Of a stretch of DNA of 40,685 nucleotides, positions 25,880 to 34,338 are shown piece by piece. The DNA is from Bacteroidales bacterium (lineage in GTDB: Bacteria > Bacteroidota > Bacteroidia > Bacteroidales > UBA932). Each line of letters opens with the position of its first letter. The stretch's first letter is position 1. The notes beneath the pieces were generated by a model. It saw only the letters and a list, made by a program, of their open reading frames with translations, was not told where the DNA came from and searched no databases. The translations under genes and the position numbers were made by a program. The stretch is from contig SUYL01000029.1 in assembly GCA_015060445.1 (NCBI GenBank), forward strand, positions 1 through 40,685. Reading direction: 5' to 3'.

Positions 25880-25925
25880 TTTTAAAACTCGGGGACCGAC
25901 CTAAGTCGGTCCCCGAGTTTTAAAA
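25880..25925. repeat. 46-base inverted repeat, copy 1
   Basis: Arms of 21 bases (25880-25900 and 25905-25925) pair perfectly around CTAA. The arm core is ACTCGGGGACCGAC. It lies between the divergent methyltransferase and glyA genes, and a second small hairpin, AAGTCGA-TAC-TCGACTT (25925-25941), abuts it. A related 46-base palindrome lies at 34250-34295. In that copy the 7-base GGTCCCC of this element's right arm is exactly reverse-complemented (GGGGACC), between identical flanks TAAGTC and GAGTT. Confidence 0.9.
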
Positions 25926-25975
25926 AGTCGATACTCGACTTCCAAATAAAAAGTAGTAAAATTTAGGAAAATAGT

Positions 25976-25996
25976 TATATTTGTAAACTATCTTTG
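25976..25996 (+). promoter_or_regulatory. Putative glyA promoter (two -7 boxes)
   Basis: TATATTTG (25976-25983) and TATCTTTG (25989-25996) both fit TAnnTTTG. The second predicts a start near 26001 and a leader of about 40 bases. -33 candidates are the TTTA-type matches near 25962. Confidence 0.5.
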
Positions 25997-26039
25997 TACC
26001 GATAGTATATGATTGAAACAATAAACACTTATAGATAAT

Positions 26040-27320
26040 ATGAAACAAGACATTCAGATTCTAGAACTGATCAAAAAAGAGGAGAACAGACAGCTCAATG
26101 GTATTGAGTTGATAGCCTCTGAGAACTTTGTCTCAAACCAAGTGCTTGAGGCATTGGGTTCTGTATGTACAAACAAATATGCCGAGGGCTATCCTGGGGC
26201 AAGATATTATGGCGGATGTGAGGTTGTTGACCAGATTGAGCAGTTGGCAATAGACCGCCTTAAAGAGATTTTTGAAGCGGAGTATGCAAATGTGCAGCCG
26301 CACTCCGGAGCACAGGCAAACATGGCAGTAATGACTGCATGTATCAAACCCGGCGAGACATTCATGGGGTTGGACCTTTCAATGGGCGGCCACCTTACCC
26401 ACGGTTCTCCGGTAAATATTTCCGGTATCCTATATAATGCAGTGGCATATGGCTTGAACCAGGAGACAGGTCTTGTTGATTATGATGATATGGAGAAGAA
26501 GGCTCTGGAACACAAACCCAAACTCATTATAGGTGGAGCTTCTGCCTATTCAAGGGAGTGGGATTGGGAGAGAATGCGTGCAATTGCAGATAAGGTGGGT
26601 GCCATTTTCTGGGTAGATATGGCCCATCCTGCAGGACTTATTGCAGCCGGTCTTCTCAAGAATCCTGTAAAATATGCACACATTGTAACCTCTACAACAC
26701 ATAAGACACTCAGAGGCCCTCGCGGCGGCATTATTCTTATGGGTAAGGACTTTGAGAACCCATGGGGCATAAAGACTCCAAAAGGGGCAGTGAAAATGAT
26801 GTCAGCGGTGCTTAATTCAAGTGTGTTCCCAGGAATCCAGGGCGGTCCGCTTGAGCACTGTATTGCGGCAAAAGCCGTTTCTTTCTTTGAGATGATGCAG
26901 CCTGAGTTCAAGGATTATCAGATTCAGGTGAAAAAGAATGCGGCGGCAATGGGTGAGGCGTTCATGGCAAAAGGTTACAAGGTGGTGTCAGGAGGTACAG
27001 ACAACCATCTGCTTCTGATAGACCTCAGGACCAAATTCCCGGAACTTACAGGTAAGGTTGCAGAGAAGGCACTTGTTGCGGCAGACATCACAGTAAACAA
27101 GAACATGGTTCCGTTTGATACCCGTTCACCATTCCAGACCTCGGGTATCCGTGTAGGAACTCCAGCAATCACCTCAAGAGGCTTGGTAGAGAAAGATATG
27201 GCACTTATAGTTGAACTTGTTGACAAAGTCCTGAGCAACCCTGAGTGCGAGAAGACCAGAGAGGAGGTTAAGGCTGCAGCGCATCAATTGATGGCAGGCA
27301 GACCTTTGAATGCATGGTAG
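26040..27320 (+). CDS. glyA: Serine hydroxymethyltransferase
   Basis: A 426-residue PLP enzyme that interconverts serine and glycine while charging tetrahydrofolate. The family opening [13 protein letters not shown] (20-32) is intact. The PLP-binding segment [13 protein letters not shown] contains Schiff-base Lys222, and [10 protein letters not shown] (191-200) holds the cofactor Asp. The length is standard. It is a single gene with its own promoter and terminator. Confidence 0.98.
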   Translation: MKQDIQILELIKKEENRQLNGIELIASENFVSNQVLEALGSVCTNKYAEGYPGARYYGGCEVVDQIEQLAIDRLKEIFEAEYANVQPHSGAQANMAVMTACIKPGETFMGLDLSMGGHLTHGSPVNISGILYNAVAYGLNQETGLVDYDDMEKKALEHKPKLIIGGASAYSREWDWERMRAIADKVGAIFWVDMAHPAGLIAAGLLKNPVKYAHIVTSTTHKTLRGPRGGIILMGKDFENPWGIKTPKGAVKMMSAVLNSSVFPGIQGGPLEHCIAAKAVSFFEMMQPEFKDYQIQVKKNAAAMGEAFMAKGYKVVSGGTDNHLLLIDLRTKFPELTGKVAEKALVAADITVNKNMVPFDTRSPFQTSGIRVGTPAITSRGLVEKDMALIVELVDKVLSNPECEKTREEVKAAAHQLMAGRPLNAW

Positions 27321-27327
27321 CATTTTC

Positions 27328-27379
27328 TTCCCGACAAATTTTGGGGTGGCCTGGCAGGTCACCCCTTTTTTGTCGGGAA
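27328..27379 (+). terminator. Terminator of glyA, nested hairpin
   Basis: Inner stem GGGGTG (27343-27348) pairs with CACCCC (27360-27365) and is followed by T6 (27366-27371). An outer stem, TTCCCGACAAA (27328-27338) with TTTGTCGGGAA (27369-27379), encloses it. The outer pairing overlaps the T run, so the two stems are alternatives for part of their length. Confidence 0.8.
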
Positions 27380-27384
27380 AATTC

Positions 27385-27414
27385 TTGATTGATAGCATTT
27401 TATTTATATCTTTG
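27385..27414 (+). promoter_or_regulatory. Putative pnp promoter
   Basis: TTG (27385-27387), 19 bases, then TATCTTTG (27407-27414): a full match to the Bacteroidota sigma-ABfr-type promoter. The start near 27419 gives an unusually long leader of about 135 bases for this window. Confidence 0.7.
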
Positions 27415-27452
27415 CGTGATTTTTCAGAAAAGTTTATTTAATCAGATAAATA

Positions 27453-27537
27453 CCTCATCTGCCAACAAATGCGGCCCGCGGCAGATGAAGGTGCTGTAAA
27501 AGGTTTAATTCAACTCCCATAGGGGGAGGCGGGCTGC
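27453..27537 (+). promoter_or_regulatory. Structured 5' leader of pnp (pseudoknot-like)
   Basis: Hairpin 1: CATCTGCC (27456-27463) pairs with GGCAGATG (27480-27487), and flanking pairs extend it to 27453-27491. Its loop contains GCGGCCCGC (27471-27479), which pairs over 9 bp, with one G-U, with GCGGGCTGC (27529-27537) downstream. Hairpin 2, CTCCC (27514-27518) with GGGAG (27524-27528), stacks directly before that partner. The whole is a compact pseudoknot ending 18 bases before the pnp ATG. I recognise no known riboswitch. By analogy with the autoregulated pnp leader of enterobacteria, a control role is plausible but unproven. Confidence 0.6.
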
Positions 27538-27555
27538 AAGAGATGTTAAAAAACA

Positions 27556-29814
27556 ATGAATGTAGTTAAAAAGACCATCCAACTTAGTGATGGCAGAACA
27601 ATTGAAATTGAGACAGGTAAGTTGGCTAAGCAGGCTGATGGTTCTGTTGTGGTAAAGATGGGCAAGACAATGCTTCTTGCAGCAGTTACCTGTGCAAAAG
27701 ATGCAAAAGATGATGTTGACTTCATGCCTTTGCAGGTAGATTACAAAGAGAAATTTGCATCTGCAGGAAGATTCCCTGGCGGATTCATGAAACGCGAGGG
27801 CAAGGCTTCAGATTCAGAGATTCTTGTAGCCCGTCTTATTGACCGTGCATTGAGGCCTCTTTTCCCAGATGATTTCCACGCTGAGGTATTTGTTACAGTT
27901 AACCTCATTTCGGCTGAGAAGGATATCCAGCCTGATGCTCTTGCAGGTTTGGCTGCTTCTGCAGCAATTGCTGTGAGTGACATCCCATTCAATGGCCCTA
28001 TCTCAGAGGTGAGGGTTGCAAGAATTAACGGCGAGTACTGCATAAATCCACCATTCAGCAAAATGGCTGAGGCAGACCTTGACATTATGGTAGCAGCAAC
28101 TATTGACAACATTATGATGGTTGAGGGTGAGATGAAAGAGGTGAGCGAGGCTGTAATGTTGGGCGCAATCAAATATGCACACGAGGAGATTAAGAAACAG
28201 TGCCAGGCTCAGTTGGAGTTGATGGAGGAGGTTGGCAAAACCCAGAAAAGGGAGTACTGCCACGAGACCAATGACGAGGCTTTGAGGGCAGCATGCCACG
28301 AGTACTGCTACAACAAATGCTATGAGATTGCAAAGAGCGGTACAAGCAAACACGAGAGAGGCGATGCATTTGCGGCAGTTCACGAGGAGTTCCTTGCAAC
28401 AATTCCTGAGGAGGAGAGAGAGGAGAAGGCATTTATGGTAGGCCGTTATTTCCACGATGTTGAGAAAGAGGCTATGCGTAATATGATTTTGGATGAGGGT
28501 ATCCGTCTCGACGGCAGAAGCACTACCCAGATACGTCCTATCTGGTGTGAGGTAGACTACCTTCCTTGCGCACACGGTTCGGCAATCTTTACCAGAGGTG
28601 AGACACAGTCCCTTACAACTGTAACCCTTGGTACCAAAATGGATATGAAAGAGATGGACGAGGTTCTTGTACAGAGCACCGAGCCATTTGTACTTCACTA
28701 TAACTTCCCTCCATTCTCAACAGGAGAGGCAAAGGCACAGAGAGGTATTGGCCGTAGGGAGATAGGACACGGAAACCTTGCATTCAGAGCCCTCAAACCT
28801 ATGGTTCCAGTAGGAGAGGAGAATCCTTATGCCGTACGTGTAGTTTCAGATATCCTTGAGTCTAACGGTTCATCATCAATGGCTACCGTTTGTGCAGGTA
28901 CACTTGCACTTATGGATGCAGGTGTAAAGATAAAGAAACCTGTATCAGGTATTGCAATGGGTCTTATCTCAGACTCAAAAACCGGCAGATATGCAGTTCT
29001 TTCAGATATCCTTGGAGACGAGGACCACTTGGGAGATATGGACTTTAAAGTTACCGGTACTGTTGACGGTATTACTGCAACCCAGATGGACATTAAAGTT
29101 GACGGCCTTTCATACGAGGTTCTTGAGAAGGCTCTTGAGCAGGCACGTCAGGGCAGAATGCACATTATGGGCGAGATGATGAAGACCATCAGCGAGCCAA
29201 GACCAGAACTTAAACCTCATACTCCAAGAATCGTTCAGTTGAGAGTGCCAGGTGAGTTCATTGGTGCAATCATTGGCAAAGGTGGCGAGGTTATCCAGAA
29301 GATCCAGAAGGAGACAGGTACAACCGTTACCATTACTGAGGTTAAAGAGGGCAACGAGACATTTGGCGTAGTTGACATCTTTGGCGAGAACAAGGAGAGC
29401 ATGGATGCTGCTCTTGCATGGGTAAAAGGTATTGTAACCGTTCCTGAGGTTGGTACAGTTTACAAAGGTAAAGTGGTATCTATCCTTGAGTTCGGTGCAT
29501 TTGTAGAGATTCTTCCTGGCAAAGAGGGCTTGCTCCACATTTCAGAACTTGACTGGAAGAAAGTTGAGAAAACAGAGGATGTACTTAACGTAGGTGACGA
29601 GGTTGAGGTAAAACTTCTTGAGATTGACAGCAAGACCGGCAAGATGAGACTTTCGCGCAAAGTGCTTCTTGAGAAACCTGAGGGTTGGGTAGAGCCTGTA
29701 CGCCGCCCAAGACCTGAGGGAGACCGCAGGGACAACCGCGGCCCAAGAAAAGATTTCGGCAACAAGAGAGGTCCAAGGGAGCACAAGGAGAACAATGCAC
29801 CAAAAGGTGAGTAA
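27556..29814 (+). CDS. pnp: Polyribonucleotide nucleotidyltransferase (PNPase)
   Basis: A 752-residue phosphorolytic 3'-5' exoribonuclease. Two RNase PH-like cores (about 12-225 and 320-530) flank a helical linker. The second core contains [19 protein letters not shown] and [16 protein letters not shown] with the metal-binding acidic residues. A KH domain follows ([20 protein letters not shown], near 567-586), then an S1 domain ([20 protein letters not shown], near 636-655). A 40-residue Arg/Gly/Pro-rich basic tail after S1 makes it longer than the 711-residue E. coli enzyme and may bind RNA or partners. It is preceded by a structured leader and converges on rpsO, its usual enterobacterial operon partner. 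Confidence 0.98.
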   Translation: MNVVKKTIQLSDGRTIEIETGKLAKQADGSVVVKMGKTMLLAAVTCAKDAKDDVDFMPLQVDYKEKFASAGRFPGGFMKREGKASDSEILVARLIDRALRPLFPDDFHAEVFVTVNLISAEKDIQPDALAGLAASAAIAVSDIPFNGPISEVRVARINGEYCINPPFSKMAEADLDIMVAATIDNIMMVEGEMKEVSEAVMLGAIKYAHEEIKKQCQAQLELMEEVGKTQKREYCHETNDEALRAACHEYCYNKCYEIAKSGTSKHERGDAFAAVHEEFLATIPEEEREEKAFMVGRYFHDVEKEAMRNMILDEGIRLDGRSTTQIRPIWCEVDYLPCAHGSAIFTRGETQSLTTVTLGTKMDMKEMDEVLVQSTEPFVLHYNFPPFSTGEAKAQRGIGRREIGHGNLAFRALKPMVPVGEENPYAVRVVSDILESNGSSSMATVCAGTLALMDAGVKIKKPVSGIAMGLISDSKTGRYAVLSDILGDEDHLGDMDFKVTGTVDGITATQMDIKVDGLSYEVLEKALEQARQGRMHIMGEMMKTISEPRPELKPHTPRIVQLRVPGEFIGAIIGKGGEVIQKIQKETGTTVTITEVKEGNETFGVVDIFGENKESMDAALAWVKGIVTVPEVGTVYKGKVVSILEFGAFVEILPGKEGLLHISELDWKKVEKTEDVLNVGDEVEVKLLEIDSKTGKMRLSRKVLLEKPEGWVEPVRRPRPEGDRRDNRGPRKDFGNKRGPREHKENNAPKGE

Positions 29815-29840
29815 TTCTTCTTCCCGACAACTATAAATTG

Positions 29841-29869
29841 GCCGGCTCCTTTACGGGGGCCGGCTTTTT
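29841..29869 (+). terminator. Terminator of pnp
   Basis: GCCGGCTCC (29841-29849) pairs with the GG-G-GCCGGC arm ending at 29864, and TTTTT follows (29865-29869). Confidence 0.85.
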
Positions 29870-29870
29870 A

Positions 29871-29964
29871 TTACGGCTCACGCCGGGTGCCGCTCCCGGC
29901 CTTCCGTAATACACGGCCTCCGCGGGGCATCTGATGATGCCTTCGGCTCACGCCGGGTGCCGCT
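29871..29964. repeat. Intergenic element with 21-bp direct repeats, 70-base period
   Basis: An identical 21-base unit beginning CGGCTCACGCCGGG occurs at 29874-29894 and 29944-29964, exactly 70 bases apart. The first copy lies inside a nested hairpin (TTACGG 29871-29876 with CCGTAA 29904-29909; CCGGG with CCCGG inside). Between the copies GGCATC-TGAT-GATGCC (29926-29941) forms another. It lies between the convergent pnp and rpsO ends. It is GC-rich compared with its surroundings and non-coding. Confidence 0.8.
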
Positions 29965-29971
29965 ATGATAC

Positions 29972-30008
29972 AAAAAAAAGACACACCGTGCTGATGTGTC
30001 TTTTTTTA
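29972..30008. terminator. Bidirectional terminator at the rpsO end
   Basis: AAAAAAAAGACACA (ending 29985) pairs with TGTGTCTTTTTTT (from 29995). Read on the minus strand the stem is followed by a T8 run after the rpsO stop. Read on the plus strand it is followed by T7. It serves rpsO and could block read-through from pnp. Confidence 0.88.
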
Positions 30009-30022
30009 TCCTGTTGAGCAAC

Positions 30023-30298
30023 TTATTTTCTAAGACCCAATGCCTTGATAAGCTCTCTGTATCTCTCAATGTCTTTAGCTTTCAGATAATCCAAAAGTTT
30101 ACGTCTCTTACCAACCAATCTGAGAAGTGATCTCTGAGTACCAAAGTCTTTGTGGTTCTCTTTCATGTGCTGTGTAAGGTGAGCGATACGGTAGGAAAAT
30201 AAAGCAACCTGACTCTCAACTGAACCAGTGTCTGTATTAGACTTTCCGTATTTGCTGAAAATCTCTGCTTTCTTGTCTGATGATAAATACTCAGCCAT
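30023..30298 (-). CDS. rpsO: 30S ribosomal protein S15
   Basis: A 91-residue primary 16S rRNA-binding protein of the small subunit. The family core is intact: NTDTGSVESQVALFSYRIAH, LTQHMKENHKDFGTQRSLL and LVGKRRKLLDYLK. It is two residues longer than the usual 89. It is monocistronic, with a near-consensus promoter. Confidence 0.98.
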   Translation of the reverse strand: MAEYLSSDKKAEIFSKYGKSNTDTGSVESQVALFSYRIAHLTQHMKENHKDFGTQRSLLRLVGKRRKLLDYLKAKDIERYRELIKALGLRK

Positions 30299-30321
30299 TG
30301 CAAATGATTTTTAATGTTTTG

Positions 30322-30410
30322 TCCCAATATTGGGAGCGCAAAGGTAGAAAAATTTCTTTGTCAGTCAAATCTTTTTTTGATGTTTTGGACAATTTTCCCA
30401 ATATTGGGAA
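30322..30410. promoter_or_regulatory. Twin 14-bp palindromes in the rpsO/DUF4923 intergenic region
   Basis: TCCCAATATTGGGA occurs at 30322-30335 and again at 30396-30409 (the second extends to 16 bp), with centres 74 bases apart. The first covers the predicted rpsO transcription start. The second lies about 32 bases before the DUF4923 ATG. Two perfect copies in a 143-base divergent spacer look like operators for a dimeric regulator. None is identified here. Confidence 0.7.
30339..30369 (-). promoter_or_regulatory. rpsO promoter
   Basis: On the minus strand, TTTG (30366-30369), 19 bases, then TACCTTTG (30339-30346): a full match to the Bacteroidota consensus. The start is expected near 30334, inside the first palindrome, giving a leader of about 36 bases. 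Confidence 0.8.
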
Positions 30411-30441
30411 GATTTTAATGATAATCATGGGAGGAGCGAAT

Positions 30442-31107
30442 ATGAAAAAATTGTTTTTTATGGTGGTATTGTGTGTTTCAGCACTTTCTGCCGGAGCGCA
30501 GAATAATGCCCAGTCTTTATTGCAGCAGTTGTTGGGCAATGATGCCACAGCCGGTACCCTTAAGAATATACTTGAAGATGTTGTTGGAGGGGCAGTTTCA
30601 AAATTGGATCTGTCAATTGATGGTACATGGAAGTATTCTGAGCCAGAAATGCAGTTTAAAAGCGACAAACTCCTTGCACAGGCCGGAGGAGCAGCAGCAA
30701 CAGCAAGGATTGAGGCATCCCTCGCAAAATTTTATGGTAAGATAGGGATGAACGAGTCTCTTTCCTATACATTCAATTCAGATTCAACATTTGTGCATAC
30801 AATAAAATTAGGCAAGTCTGAAAAGAGTTTGAAAGGCACATATTCTTTGGATAAGGAGAACAAGATAATAACATTAAAATACAGCGCATTGGGTTTAGGG
30901 AAGATAAGTGCGATATATGCAAATACAGGTACATCACTCGCCCTAATGTTTGATGCAACCCAGTTGCTGAATTTCCTGAAGAAACTCAGTTCATTGGTGA
31001 GTTCTTTTTCATCGGGGAAAACGGGACTTACTGCCGTTACAGTTGCATTGTCACAATATGACGGAGCATTACTCGGCTATAAGATGACAAGGGCGAATCC
31101 ATTATAG
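30442..31107 (+). CDS. DUF4923 family exported protein
   Basis: A 221-residue protein with a signal peptide (MKKLFFMVVLCVSALSAGAQ, cleavage after about residue 20). The mature part has a lipocalin-like pattern of strands: IDGTWKYSEPEMQFKSD, an Ala-rich helix, YTFNSDSTFVHTIKLG, then SLKGTYSLDKENKIITL. This matches the DUF4923 family that I know only from Bacteroidota. The function is unknown, and a periplasmic or lipid-binding role is guesswork. I chose the ATG at 30442 because it starts the signal peptide. Upstream in-frame codons would run through the operator-like palindromes. Confidence 0.8.
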   Translation: MKKLFFMVVLCVSALSAGAQNNAQSLLQQLLGNDATAGTLKNILEDVVGGAVSKLDLSIDGTWKYSEPEMQFKSDKLLAQAGGAAATARIEASLAKFYGKIGMNESLSYTFNSDSTFVHTIKLGKSEKSLKGTYSLDKENKIITLKYSALGLGKISAIYANTGTSLALMFDATQLLNFLKKLSSLVSSFSSGKTGLTAVTVALSQYDGALLGYKMTRANPL

Positions 31108-31175
31108 AATGCCGTTTGCCGGCAGTGCGGTTATGTGATGGGGTGGAGCACAGCATCAGAATATGAAAGGGCAAT

Positions 31176-32105
31176 TTACACAGACAGGTACTTTGCTCCC
31201 TGGCAGGTGTTCCGCTCTTGAAGACGCCTTTCAAGCATCTGGAGCAGTTCAACATTGCGCACCTTGCCCCATGGGGTAGAATTCACAAATCTTGGAGGGA
31301 CCTCGCCGGCAAATCTCTCTATGTATATGTCGGGACGGAGAAGTTCAAGAAAATCTATGAAGAAATCTATGTACTCTTCAAGCCCAAACTGGACAAAGTC
31401 TTCCGGACGGCTGGCAAACTCGGCTTCCATTGGTGTCCCTTTTATTATCTGCAACTGATGGAACTTTACTGAGTTCAGTGGAAGTGAGTTTATTATGGGT
31501 GCCATTCCCATGAGTTCCTCCCTGCTTTCCCCCGGCAGACCAAATATGAAATGGGCCCCCTGGTGCAATCCTCTGGCGGCGGTAGCCTCAACAGCCCTTA
31601 CTGCTGTGGCAAAATCGTGACCGCGGTTGATTCTCTGGAGGGTTTTGTCGTAGCACGATTCAATTCCGTACTCTACAATTACAATTTTCTCTTTTGCCAC
31701 CTCCTGCAGCCAGTCCAGTTTTTCATCATCTATGCAGTCGGGCCTGGTGCCAATGGCAATGCCCCTTACCTTCGGATGGGCAAGTGCCTGGGAGTATAGT
31801 TCCTTCAGGTGCTCCAGAGGTGCGTATGTATTTGAATATGACTGGAAATAAGCAATGTACTCCTCTGCTTTGCGGTATCTGTTCTGATGAAATTCAATTC
31901 CCTCTTCCAGTTGCTGCAGTATAGGTTTGTCGGGAGTGGAATAATTTGGATGAAATGCATCATTGTTGCAGTATGTGCATCCTCCAAATCCCACCCGGCC
32001 GTCTCTGTTGGGACATGTAAATCCTGCATCCACCACTATTTTCTGCAGGCGGCACCCGTATTTCTGCTTGAAGTATCCTACAAAGGAGTTGTACCTTCTT
32101 TCCAC
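31176..32105 (-). CDS. Radical SAM protein, TIGR01212/YhcC family
   Basis: A 309-residue radical SAM enzyme. The cluster-binding cysteines lie in TCPNRDGRVGFGGCTYCNN (first Cys near 30, then CxxC). IAIGTRPDCIDDEKLDWL and HFIFGLPGESREELMG are typical core strands. The substrate is not known. The start is GTG at 32105, one base after the stop of the YhcH-like gene, so the two are co-transcribed. It converges on the DUF4923 gene. Confidence 0.9.
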   Translation of the reverse strand: MERRYNSFVGYFKQKYGCRLQKIVVDAGFTCPNRDGRVGFGGCTYCNNDAFHPNYSTPDKPILQQLEEGIEFHQNRYRKAEEYIAYFQSYSNTYAPLEHLKELYSQALAHPKVRGIAIGTRPDCIDDEKLDWLQEVAKEKIVIVEYGIESCYDKTLQRINRGHDFATAVRAVEATAARGLHQGAHFIFGLPGESREELMGMAPIINSLPLNSVKFHQLQIIKGTPMEAEFASRPEDFVQFGLEEYIDFFIDFLELLRPDIYIERFAGEVPPRFVNSTPWGKVRNVELLQMLERRLQERNTCQGAKYLSV

Positions 32106-32106
32106 T

Positions 32107-32577
32107 TTAGTTCAATCTGGATCTGTTGCTTCCTACATGTACCTTAAATACCGCTTTCTTGAAATTTCCTGTACCAAGAAGCGGCGCATGGGCATCTGCA
32201 GGGAAAATTACTGCAATGTTGCCTGTACCCATAACAACATAGTTCTCCGGCTCATCCTCAAGGAATGCAATGTCATCTGCCTCCTGATATTTGGTGTTGT
32301 CGGTATTGCATTTGCTCCTGTCTTTAATCCCGATAGTCTCAGAACCCTCAAGCAGCACATGGATATCTATGTACGAGTCATGTATCTCCAGTTTGGCATC
32401 CTCCACATCCCTGAGTTCACCTTCGGAAATTGTGCAATACACCTTTTTGCCGTCTATATCATACTGGCCCGGCTCAAGGGAGTAAAGGTCATTTTTCTTT
32501 ATGAACTGGTAAACTTTGTCAAAACCCTCCTGAAGGGTCTGGTATTTTTCAAAACTTTTAAGGGAATCAAGTATCAT
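32107..32577 (-). CDS. YhcH/YjgK/YiaL family protein (DUF386)
   Basis: A 156-residue cupin-like protein. The family pattern is clear: a helical opening (MILDSLKSFEKYQTLQEGFD), ISEGELRDVEDAKLEIHDSY, the metal-site segment YIDIHVLLEGSETI and the C-terminal PADAHAPLLG with KAVFKVHV. These proteins are linked to sugar (sialic acid, galactoside) metabolism in other bacteria, but no sugar genes are near. ATG 32577 fits the family start. An upstream ATG at 32616 would overlap the promoter. Confidence 0.88.
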   Translation of the reverse strand: MILDSLKSFEKYQTLQEGFDKVYQFIKKNDLYSLEPGQYDIDGKKVYCTISEGELRDVEDAKLEIHDSYIDIHVLLEGSETIGIKDRSKCNTDNTKYQEADDIAFLEDEPENYVVMGTGNIAVIFPADAHAPLLGTGNFKKAVFKVHVGSNRSRLN

Positions 32578-32613
32578 TTTCTGTAAATTTTTGCATTTGT
32601 CATTAATAGTGTA

Positions 32614-32665
32614 CAAAGATATGATTATTTTTTGTTGTACTAAATTTTAGAAAGTAGTACATTTG
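32614..32665. promoter_or_regulatory. Divergent promoter pair (DUF386 operon / guaB)
   Basis: The minus strand has TATCTTTG (32614-32621) for the DUF386-radical SAM operon. The plus strand has TTTGTTG (to 32637), 20 bases, then TACATTTG (32658-32665) for guaB. The guaB leader would be about 24 bases. Confidence 0.6.
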
Positions 32666-32693
32666 CAGAACTTTTAAAAAATTGGAGGATTAT

Positions 32694-34190
32694 ATGGCTC
32701 AAATTATAGAGAAGGTTTCCCGTACCTTTGGAGAGTATCTTTTGATACCTGGACTTACAACAAAAGAGTGCACACCACAGAATGTTTCATTGAAAACCCC
32801 TTTGGTAAAATTCAGGAAAGGTGAGGAACCTGCAATTTCACTCAATATCCCGTTTGTTTCTGCAATCATGCAGTCTGTGTCTGACCACGGCCTTGCAATT
32901 GAGTTGGCACGTAACGGTGGCCTTTCTTTCATCTTTGGCTCGCAATCCATTGAAAGCCAGGCTGAGATGGTACGCAAGGTAAAGAAGTTCAAGGCAGGGT
33001 TTGTACCAAGTGATTCAAATGTGCACCCAGATGCAACCCTTGCAGATGTTGAGGCTATAATTGAGGCTACAGGACATACCACTATGGGTGTTACAGATGA
33101 CGGTACCCCTAACGGCAAACTTTTGGGTATGCTTACCAGCAGGGATTACAGGATAGACCACGATGGCAGAGAGTCTCAGGTAAAGAATTTCATGACACCT
33201 TTTGAGAAACTTACTGTCGGGAAGTTGGGTATTACCCTTTCAGAGGCAAACCAGTTGATTTGGGACCACAAGTTGAATGCCCTTCCAATTATTGACGAGG
33301 ACCAGCATCTGGTATATTTCGTTTTCAGAAAAGACTATGAGTCGCACAGGGAGAACCCTAATGAGTTGCTTGATCCCAAGACCAAGGAACTTCTTGTAGG
33401 TGCCGGCATCAACAGCCGTGATTACAAAGAGCGTGTTCCGGCCCTTGTTGAGGCTGGTGTAGATGTAGTTTGTATAGACTCTTCAGACGGTTTCTCGGAG
33501 TGGCAGCAGGAGACAATTGCATGGGTTAAGGAGAAATACAATGGAAAGGTACTTATAGGTGCAGGTAATGTAGTTGACAAGGAGGGCTTTGACTACCTTG
33601 TTGAGGCAGGAGCAGATTTCATTAAAGTTGGTATTGGTGGCGGTTCTATCTGTATCACCAGGGAGCAGAAAGGTATAGGCCGCGGACAGGCAACTGCAAT
33701 TCTTGATGTTGCTGCCGCACGTGACGAGTATTTTGAGAAGACCGGCATATACGTTCCAATCTGTAGCGACGGTGGCCTTGTACATGATTACCACATGTCA
33801 TTGGCACTTGCAATGGGGGCGGACTTCCTTATGATGGGACGCTATTTTGCCCGTTTTGACGAGTCTCCTACAAAGAAACTTTATATCAACGGCAATTATG
33901 TGAAAGAGTATTGGGGAGAGGGCTCAAGCCGTGCACGCAACTGGCAGCGTTATGATATGGGCGGCAAAGGCGGCGCAATGAAATTTGAGGAAGGTGTGGA
34001 CAGTTATGTACCATATGCAGGCAAGATGAAGGACAATCTGGAGGTTACATTGGGCAAGATAATTTCAACAATGTGCAGTTGTGGTTCCATTACCATTCCA
34101 GACTTCCAGAAAAACGCCAAAATTACCCTTGTTTCATCAACCTCAATTGTAGAGGGCGGTGCACACGACGTAATCTTGAAAGATAAGTAA
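32694..34190 (+). CDS. guaB: IMP dehydrogenase (uncommon subtype)
   Basis: A 498-residue enzyme that oxidises IMP to XMP in guanine nucleotide synthesis. Residues about 108-218 are the CBS pair inserted in the TIM barrel. The catalytic loop reads [20 protein letters not shown], with Cys320, instead of the usual GPGSICTTR, and the flap has [11 protein letters not shown]. The N-terminus ([20 protein letters not shown]) also differs from the common bacterial form. From memory this subtype is frequent in Clostridia. The ATG at 32694 is preferred to an upstream TTG at 32682 because GGAGG (32684-32688) sits at ribosome-binding distance. Confidence 0.93.
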   Translation: MAQIIEKVSRTFGEYLLIPGLTTKECTPQNVSLKTPLVKFRKGEEPAISLNIPFVSAIMQSVSDHGLAIELARNGGLSFIFGSQSIESQAEMVRKVKKFKAGFVPSDSNVHPDATLADVEAIIEATGHTTMGVTDDGTPNGKLLGMLTSRDYRIDHDGRESQVKNFMTPFEKLTVGKLGITLSEANQLIWDHKLNALPIIDEDQHLVYFVFRKDYESHRENPNELLDPKTKELLVGAGINSRDYKERVPALVEAGVDVVCIDSSDGFSEWQQETIAWVKEKYNGKVLIGAGNVVDKEGFDYLVEAGADFIKVGIGGGSICITREQKGIGRGQATAILDVAAARDEYFEKTGIYVPICSDGGLVHDYHMSLALAMGADFLMMGRYFARFDESPTKKLYINGNYVKEYWGEGSSRARNWQRYDMGGKGGAMKFEEGVDSYVPYAGKMKDNLEVTLGKIISTMCSCGSITIPDFQKNAKITLVSSTSIVEGGAHDVILKDK

Positions 34191-34214
34191 AAGGCTTGAA
34201 AAATAAGCAGTTGA

Positions 34215-34246
34215 GCAGGGAACGGGTTACCGTTCCCTGCTTTTTT
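34215..34246 (+). terminator. Terminator of guaB
   Basis: GCAGGGAACGG (34215-34225) pairs perfectly with CCGTTCCCTGC (34230-34240), with a GTTA loop and a T6 tail (34241-34246). Confidence 0.93.
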
Positions 34247-34249
34247 AGG

Positions 34250-34295
34250 TATAACTCGGTCCCCGACTTACCGGTAAGTCGGGGACCGAGTTATA
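34250..34295. repeat. 46-base perfect palindrome, copy 2
   Basis: Two complementary halves of 23 bases meet at ACCGGT (34270-34275). The left half contains AACTCGGTCCCCGACTTAC. It follows the guaB terminator by 3 bases and has no T run. It is related to the inverted repeat at 25880-25925 (same length, same outer AACTCGG and inner TAAGTC, inverted 7-base core). Confidence 0.9.
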
Positions 34296-34338
34296 AAAAA
34301 CGCCCCGCGGTTAGGATTTTCTTTTTAAAGATTTTTTG

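Noticed and set aside
27415-27555. Known riboswitch class upstream of pnp
   Set aside because: I tried to match the conserved cores of the TPP, cobalamin, SAM, preQ1, glycine and FMN classes and found none. I report it only as a structured leader.
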